The position numbers and the translations under genes were made by a program. A DNA stretch of 28,897 nt. It comes from Acanthamoeba sp. SK_2022b (taxonomy: Eukaryota > Discosea > Longamoebia > Acanthamoebidae). The stretch lies in assembly GCA_027943245.1 (NCBI GenBank), contig JANDJZ010000646.1, positions 1 through 28,897 of the forward strand. Direction: 5' to 3'. The notes under the pieces are model-generated. The model saw only the letters and a list, made by a program, of their open reading frames with translations. It made no database searches and was not told where the DNA came from. Shown here piece after piece: positions 25,324-28,897 of this stretch; position 1 is the stretch's first letter, and every line of letters starts with the position of its first letter.

Positions 25324-25545
25324 CGCCGAGGATCAGACAAAAGAGTTTCTTTTTCTTTTGGTTGGGAAAATATGTTTCTTTGCGATGCCGCCCCGAAAGT
25401 GGCCACAGTTGTTTCGCCCACTACATACATGTAATGGGTAGTGATGCATCATGTGGGCAGGGAACCAGGCACCCTCAACATGTTGGCCTTGTGTAGGGGT
25501 GCAATCAAGCACATGATCTTCCTTTACTTCAATTAAAACCTGTGG
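25324..25545. other. uL3m upstream region with an unassigned minus-strand open segment
   Basis: Upstream flank of uL3m, followed at ~25425-25545 by a non-repetitive minus-strand open segment (..KPQVLIEVKEDHVLDC..) that runs on from the satellite. It looks like a fragment of a coding sequence, perhaps from a transposable element, but I cannot assign it to a family. Confidence 0.35.
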
Positions 25546-25869
25546 CTTATGAAAAAGAGGGGGCTTGGTGTTGTGGGCATATTGGGTCATGTAGGGGATG
25601 TTGTGGGACATGTTGTGGGTCATGGAGGGATGTTGGAGGGTCACATTGCGGGTCATATAGGGTGTGTTGTGGGTCATGTAGGGCATGTTGTGGGCATGTA
25701 TGGGTTGTGGTGGTGTTGTGGTGAGGTGGTGGTGTTGTTGTGATGTGGGGTGTGATGTTGTGGTGATGTTGTGATGTTGTTGTTGGTGTGGTAGTGTTGT
25801 GGGGGGTTGTGGTGACGTTGTGGTGGTGTTGTTGTGGGGGTGGCGATGTTGTGGTGATGTTGTTGATTG

Positions 25870-25968
<99 letters not shown>

Positions 25969-25978
25969 ATGTTGTTGG

Positions 25979-26077
<99 letters not shown>

Positions 26078-26570
26078 AGTTGTGGTGATGTTGCTGGTGT
26101 TGGTGTTGTTGTGGTCATGTGGTGGTGATGTGGGGATGTTGTGGTATTGTAGTTGGTGGTGGTGTTGTGGTGTTGTTGTGGTGGTGGGCGGATGTTGTGG
26201 GGTTGTGACGTTGTGGTAATGTTGTGATGGTGTTGTGGTGGTGCTGTGGTGGTGATATTGTGGGGTTGTGGTGGTTTTAGTGTTGCTGTGTTCTGTTGAT
26301 GTTGTGGTGGTGTTGTGGTGATGTTGTGGTGGTGTTGTGATGTTGTAGTGGTGGTGGTGGTGCAGTTGTTGTGATGGTGGTGTTGTTGTGGTGATGTGGT
26401 GATGATATGGTGTTGTGGTGTTGTGGTGATGTTGTGGTGTTGGTGTGGTGTTTGTGTTGTGGTGTAGTTGTGGTGTTGTGGATGTTGTGGTGTTGTGGTG
26501 GCGGTGTGGTGGTGCTGTGGTGATGGTGGTGATGGTTTGGGGTGGTGATATTGTGGTTGTGGTGTGTAAC
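25546..26570 (+). repeat. GT-rich satellite array, plus orientation
   Basis: About 1 kb of degenerate tandem units built from GTTGTGGTGATGTTGTGGT-like words. The strand bias is extreme, with almost no C. The long open frame on the minus strand (poly His/Thr/Gln/Pro) is a by-product of the repeat. Confidence 0.9.
25869..26077 (+). repeat. (TTG)n tract
   Basis: About 209 bp of TTG repeat in two blocks, with a short interruption (GTATGTTGTTGGTG) near 25967-25980, embedded in the GT-rich satellite. Confidence 0.97.
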
Positions 26571-26606
26571 TCAACATCAAATGGGGTAGGACTTAATGAG
26601 CCGCTA

Positions 26607-26668
26607 GCACATTAAGGCATGCCTTAAGTTTTAGGAGTTATGTTGTGGCACAACTGTCTACAACAATG
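26607..26668 (+). repeat. Inverted repeat, left arm (62 bp)
   Basis: This is the exact reverse complement of 27649-27710 over all 62 positions. It contains the 16-bp perfect palindrome TTAAGGCATGCCTTAA (26612-26627). It lies alone between blocks of GT-rich satellite. Confidence 0.97.
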
Positions 26669-26682
26669 TATCCATCAGTAAT

Positions 26683-26945
26683 AGTGGTGTTGTGATGGTG
26701 TGGTGGTGTTGTGGTTGTGTGGTGTTTGTGTAGTGGTGTGGTAGTGATGATGTGGTGGTGATTAGTGTTGTGGTGTTGTGATGTTGTGGTGATGTTGTGG
26801 TGTTGTGGTAGTGGTTGTGATGGTGTGGTGGTGTTGTGGTTGTGATTATGTGGTGATGTTGTGGTGGTGATGATGTTGTGGTGTTGTAGTGATGTTGGTG
26901 TGGTTAAGTTATTGATGTTGTGGTGATGTTGTAGTGTTGTGAACA
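26683..26945 (+). repeat. GT-rich satellite array, second block
   Basis: The same degenerate GTTGTGGTG-type units as 25546-26570, in the same orientation. Confidence 0.85.
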
Positions 26946-27170
26946 GAGTGTTCAGAAAAAAGTAACAATGTCACTTTTTAACAAACCCAAAAATGCCTGT
27001 ACATGACCCAAGGTGAATTCTGTACATCCACAGATGTCACTTTTTCACCATCTTACCTTTTTCATCACAAAAACAACAAGGTGAGCATTGCATTGAGTGT
27101 TTGGTTCCACTTGAGAGGTGCCATTGTAGAGGCTCTTGCATAGCAGGCAGATGTAGTTTGGTTGATTGAG
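26946..27170. other. Non-repetitive island with a possible minus-strand Cys-rich remnant
   Basis: An island of normal-complexity DNA inside the satellite. On the minus strand, ~27160-27050 reads QPNYICLLCKSLYNG.. with further Cys/His residues (CNAHL). This is compatible with a zinc-binding segment of a mobile-element protein, but it is too short to assign. A stop codon closes the frame. Confidence 0.3.
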
Positions 27171-27437
27171 CTGTTGGTGTAGTGTTGTTGTGGTGGTGTT
27201 GTGATGGTGATGTTGTGGTGTTGTGGTGTGGGTGGTGTTGTGGTGTGATGTGATGTTGTGGTGGTGTGGTGATGTTGTGGTGGTGTGGTGATGTTGGGTG
27301 TAATGGTATTGCGCTGATGTTGTGGTGTTGTGGTGATGTTGTGGTGATGTTGTTGTGGTGATGTTGTGGTGGTGTTGTTGTTGTGCAGTTGTGTTGTGGT
27401 GTTGTGGAGGTGGTGGTGTGGGGGTGTGGTGGTGTTG
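27171..27437 (+). repeat. GT-rich satellite array, third block
   Basis: GTTGTGGTG-type units in the same orientation as the first two blocks, ending exactly where the Copia-like remnant begins. Confidence 0.85.
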
Positions 27438-27438
27438 T

Positions 27439-27546
27439 GACAGCCAGCGCTTGTTCAGTCGCTGCAAGAACAGTCTCTTCCCTTGCACTGGTGCTTTGTG
27501 GGCTGCTTCCCTTGTCATCTCTGGGCTTCTTGCCCTTGACCTTACA
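27439..27546 (-). pseudogene. Copia gag-tail-like fragment
   Basis: The minus-strand reading KVKGKKPRDDKG followed by EETVLAATEQALAV resembles the Lys-rich stretch that precedes the protease in Copia polyproteins. In an intact element it would share a strand with the protease motif, but here it is inverted and abuts it within a few bases. Low complexity makes the assignment moderate. Confidence 0.4.
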
Positions 27547-27552
27547 TACCAC

Positions 27553-27850
27553 TGGTATTTGGACTCCAGAGCAACCACACATGTCACATGCAGGAAGGAC
27601 TGGCTACACAACTACGTCAGCCTCAAGGCTGAATGGCAGCCTTCTTCTCATTGTTGTAGACAGTTGTGCCACAACATAACTCCTAAAACTTAAGGCATGC
27701 CTTAATGTGCAGGTGGACAGAGTCAAGAGGGCTGTAACATTGGTGAGAGTGCTGTATGCACCAGAACTTGTGAAAAACCTTATCTCCATGGCCATGGTAA
27801 CCAGGTGGAACAAGGTACAAATCAATTGCTTGGGGGGCAGTGTACTGCAA
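27553..27850 (+). pseudogene. Copia protease and adjacent polyprotein fragment, degenerate
   Basis: The plus-strand reading WYLDSRATTHVT matches the Copia protease signature W-x-LDSGAT-x-H-x-T, with the glycine of the catalytic triad replaced by Arg (27568-27570). After a frame change and a stop inside 27649-27710, the frame resumes as VDRVKRAVTL..VLYAPELVKNLIS. That matches the conserved segment downstream of the protease (VLYVPxLxxNLLS). The fragment cannot be functional. Confidence 0.65.
27649..27710 (+). repeat. Inverted repeat, right arm (62 bp)
   Basis: This is the exact reverse complement of 26607-26668, located inside the Copia protease-region fragment. The left arm is therefore best read as a short inverted copy of Copia-derived sequence. 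Confidence 0.97.
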
Positions 27851-28083
27851 GGGACAAAAGATGCTTCAAGTGACTTTACACATAGGAATGCTGGCGCTGC
27901 CAATCAAGCCCATCCAGCCTGCGCAGCCCCAAGTAAACATGGTACATGAGAACACTGGACCAGCGTCACCACCAATTCAGGCACGTCAGCAAGACCTGTG
28001 TATGTGCCCTGGTAAAGTTACTTGGGTTAGTGCATATAGGCAGGAGGAGCACTTTTGCTGTGCAACGTGTGCACCCAGGTGAA

Positions 28084-28182
28084 AGCAACACAACCAGACA
28101 TTGAGGAATGCCATGGTTATGTCCATCTGGTGGACAGTATAACCAACCTGTATGGCTATTGTGATGAGCAGCTGTTTAAGAT
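28084..28182 (-). pseudogene. Copia reverse-transcriptase fragment
   Basis: The minus-strand reading LKQLLITIAIQVGYTVHQMD followed by ITMAFLN matches the Copia RT motif (LLAIAAxxxxxxHQMDVKTAFLNG). One of the catalytic-region aspartates (HQMD) is kept, but LN is followed by unrelated residues. It is about 33 codons long and on the opposite strand from the protease fragment. Confidence 0.65.
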
Positions 28183-28192
28183 CAAGCGATCC

Positions 28193-28897
28193 CATTACCA
28201 CCACAACAACATCACAACAACATCACCACCACATCATCACCACAACACCACACCACCACAACACCACCACAACATCACCACACCATCACCACAACACAAT
28301 CAAATTACCACAACAGCACCACAACACCGCAACACCACCACCACAACAACTCACAACACCACATGATCACCACAACCTCACCAGTGCATTACACACCATC
28401 ACCACAACACAATCAATACACTATCACAACACCATTTACACAAAATCACAATAACACCACCACAACATCACCACAACATCACCACAACATCATTACTATA
28501 CCATTCCCACATCCTCACCACAACACTACTACACCACTACACCACAGCAACAACACTATAACACACATCACCACAACCCACAACAACACCATAAACACCA
28601 TCACCACAACACCACCACAGCATCACCACAACAACATTATACATCACCACAACACCACCACAACACCACCACACAAACAACACCACTTCCACAACAACAT
28701 CACAACATCACAACATCACCACAACTACAACATCACAACACCACTACATACCACACCACCAAAACAGCACCGCAACATCACCACACCACAACATTACCAC
28801 AACAACACCACAACAACACCACCACAACACCACACCACAACACCACCACAACACCATCACCACAACACCACAACACCACCACCACATCACCACAACA
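28193..28897 (-). repeat. CA-rich satellite array (inverted orientation), runs off the window
   Basis: Degenerate CACCACAACATCACCACAAC-type units, the reverse complement of the GT-rich words at 25546-27437. The array begins within about 10 bp of the Copia RT fragment and continues to the window end. Confidence 0.9.

Larger units (their letters stand above)
27439..28182. mobile_element. Scrambled Ty1/Copia-type retrotransposon remnant
   Basis: Fragments of a Copia polyprotein lie next to each other in opposite orientations. There is a Lys-rich gag-tail-like piece on minus, protease and downstream pieces on plus, and a reverse-transcriptase piece on minus. No LTRs, primer-binding site, integrase core or intact frame are seen. 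The element is dead, and GT-rich and CA-rich satellite flank it on either side. Confidence 0.6.

Noticed and set aside
25333..26580. A 415-codon minus-strand open frame rich in His, Thr, Gln and Pro
   Set aside because: It is the reverse reading of the GT-rich satellite and TTG tract, with no ATG-led start, no domain and only repeat composition.

Overview
The window is a piece of a nuclear protist genome. Coding DNA is GC-rich, and almost every gene is cut into short exons by small introns that often hold microsatellites. The gene content (a Sec6 exocyst subunit, a nuclear-encoded mitochondrial ribosomal protein L3, an AN1 zinc-finger protein, an Sgt1/Sti1-like TPR protein, and a DUF4062/NTPase/TPR protein joined to actin) and the intron style suggest a free-living amoebozoan, perhaps Acanthamoeba-like. 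That assignment is an inference and no species is claimed. I placed exon borders by hand, using splice consensus, phase and protein-family continuity. Five complete gene models close in frame with about 80 introns, and one further gene has no intron.

Layout. 2-160 (+): the tail of a charged protein. 380-3504 (-): 15-exon TPR co-chaperone-like gene. 3860-6213 (+): disordered basic protein of unknown function. 6443-6964 (-): intronless double AN1 zinc-finger protein. 7237-12188 (+): SEC6/EXOC3, 23 exons, 751 aa. 12460-22611 (+): the highlight, 33 exons and 1761 aa. It reads in order BRCT, IPT/TIG, helical linker, DUF4062, P-loop STAND/NACHT-type NTPase, TPR repeats, then a complete actin. 22811-25323 (-): mitochondrial uL3m, 10 exons, 401 aa. 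25330-28897: no intact gene. This part holds GT-rich satellite DNA that flips to its reverse complement (CA-rich) around a scrambled Ty1/Copia remnant, a long TTG tract, and a perfect 62-bp inverted repeat.

The most unusual result is the actin fusion. The actin part has no start codon of its own. No in-frame stop separates it from the TPR exons, whether or not the joining intron is spliced, and its length is the usual ~375 residues. The catalytic glutamine (actin Gln137) is alanine and the target-binding surface is altered, while the nucleotide-loop residues are kept. This suggests an NTPase sensor/scaffold that carries a modified, perhaps slowly hydrolysing, actin as its output or targeting domain.

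A second genome-level oddity is the number of introns whose donor must be GC rather than GT: six that phase requires, plus one tentative. Most of these donors read GCAC. The genes otherwise cover membrane trafficking, chaperoning, stress response and mitochondrial translation, and nothing suggests that they are co-regulated.
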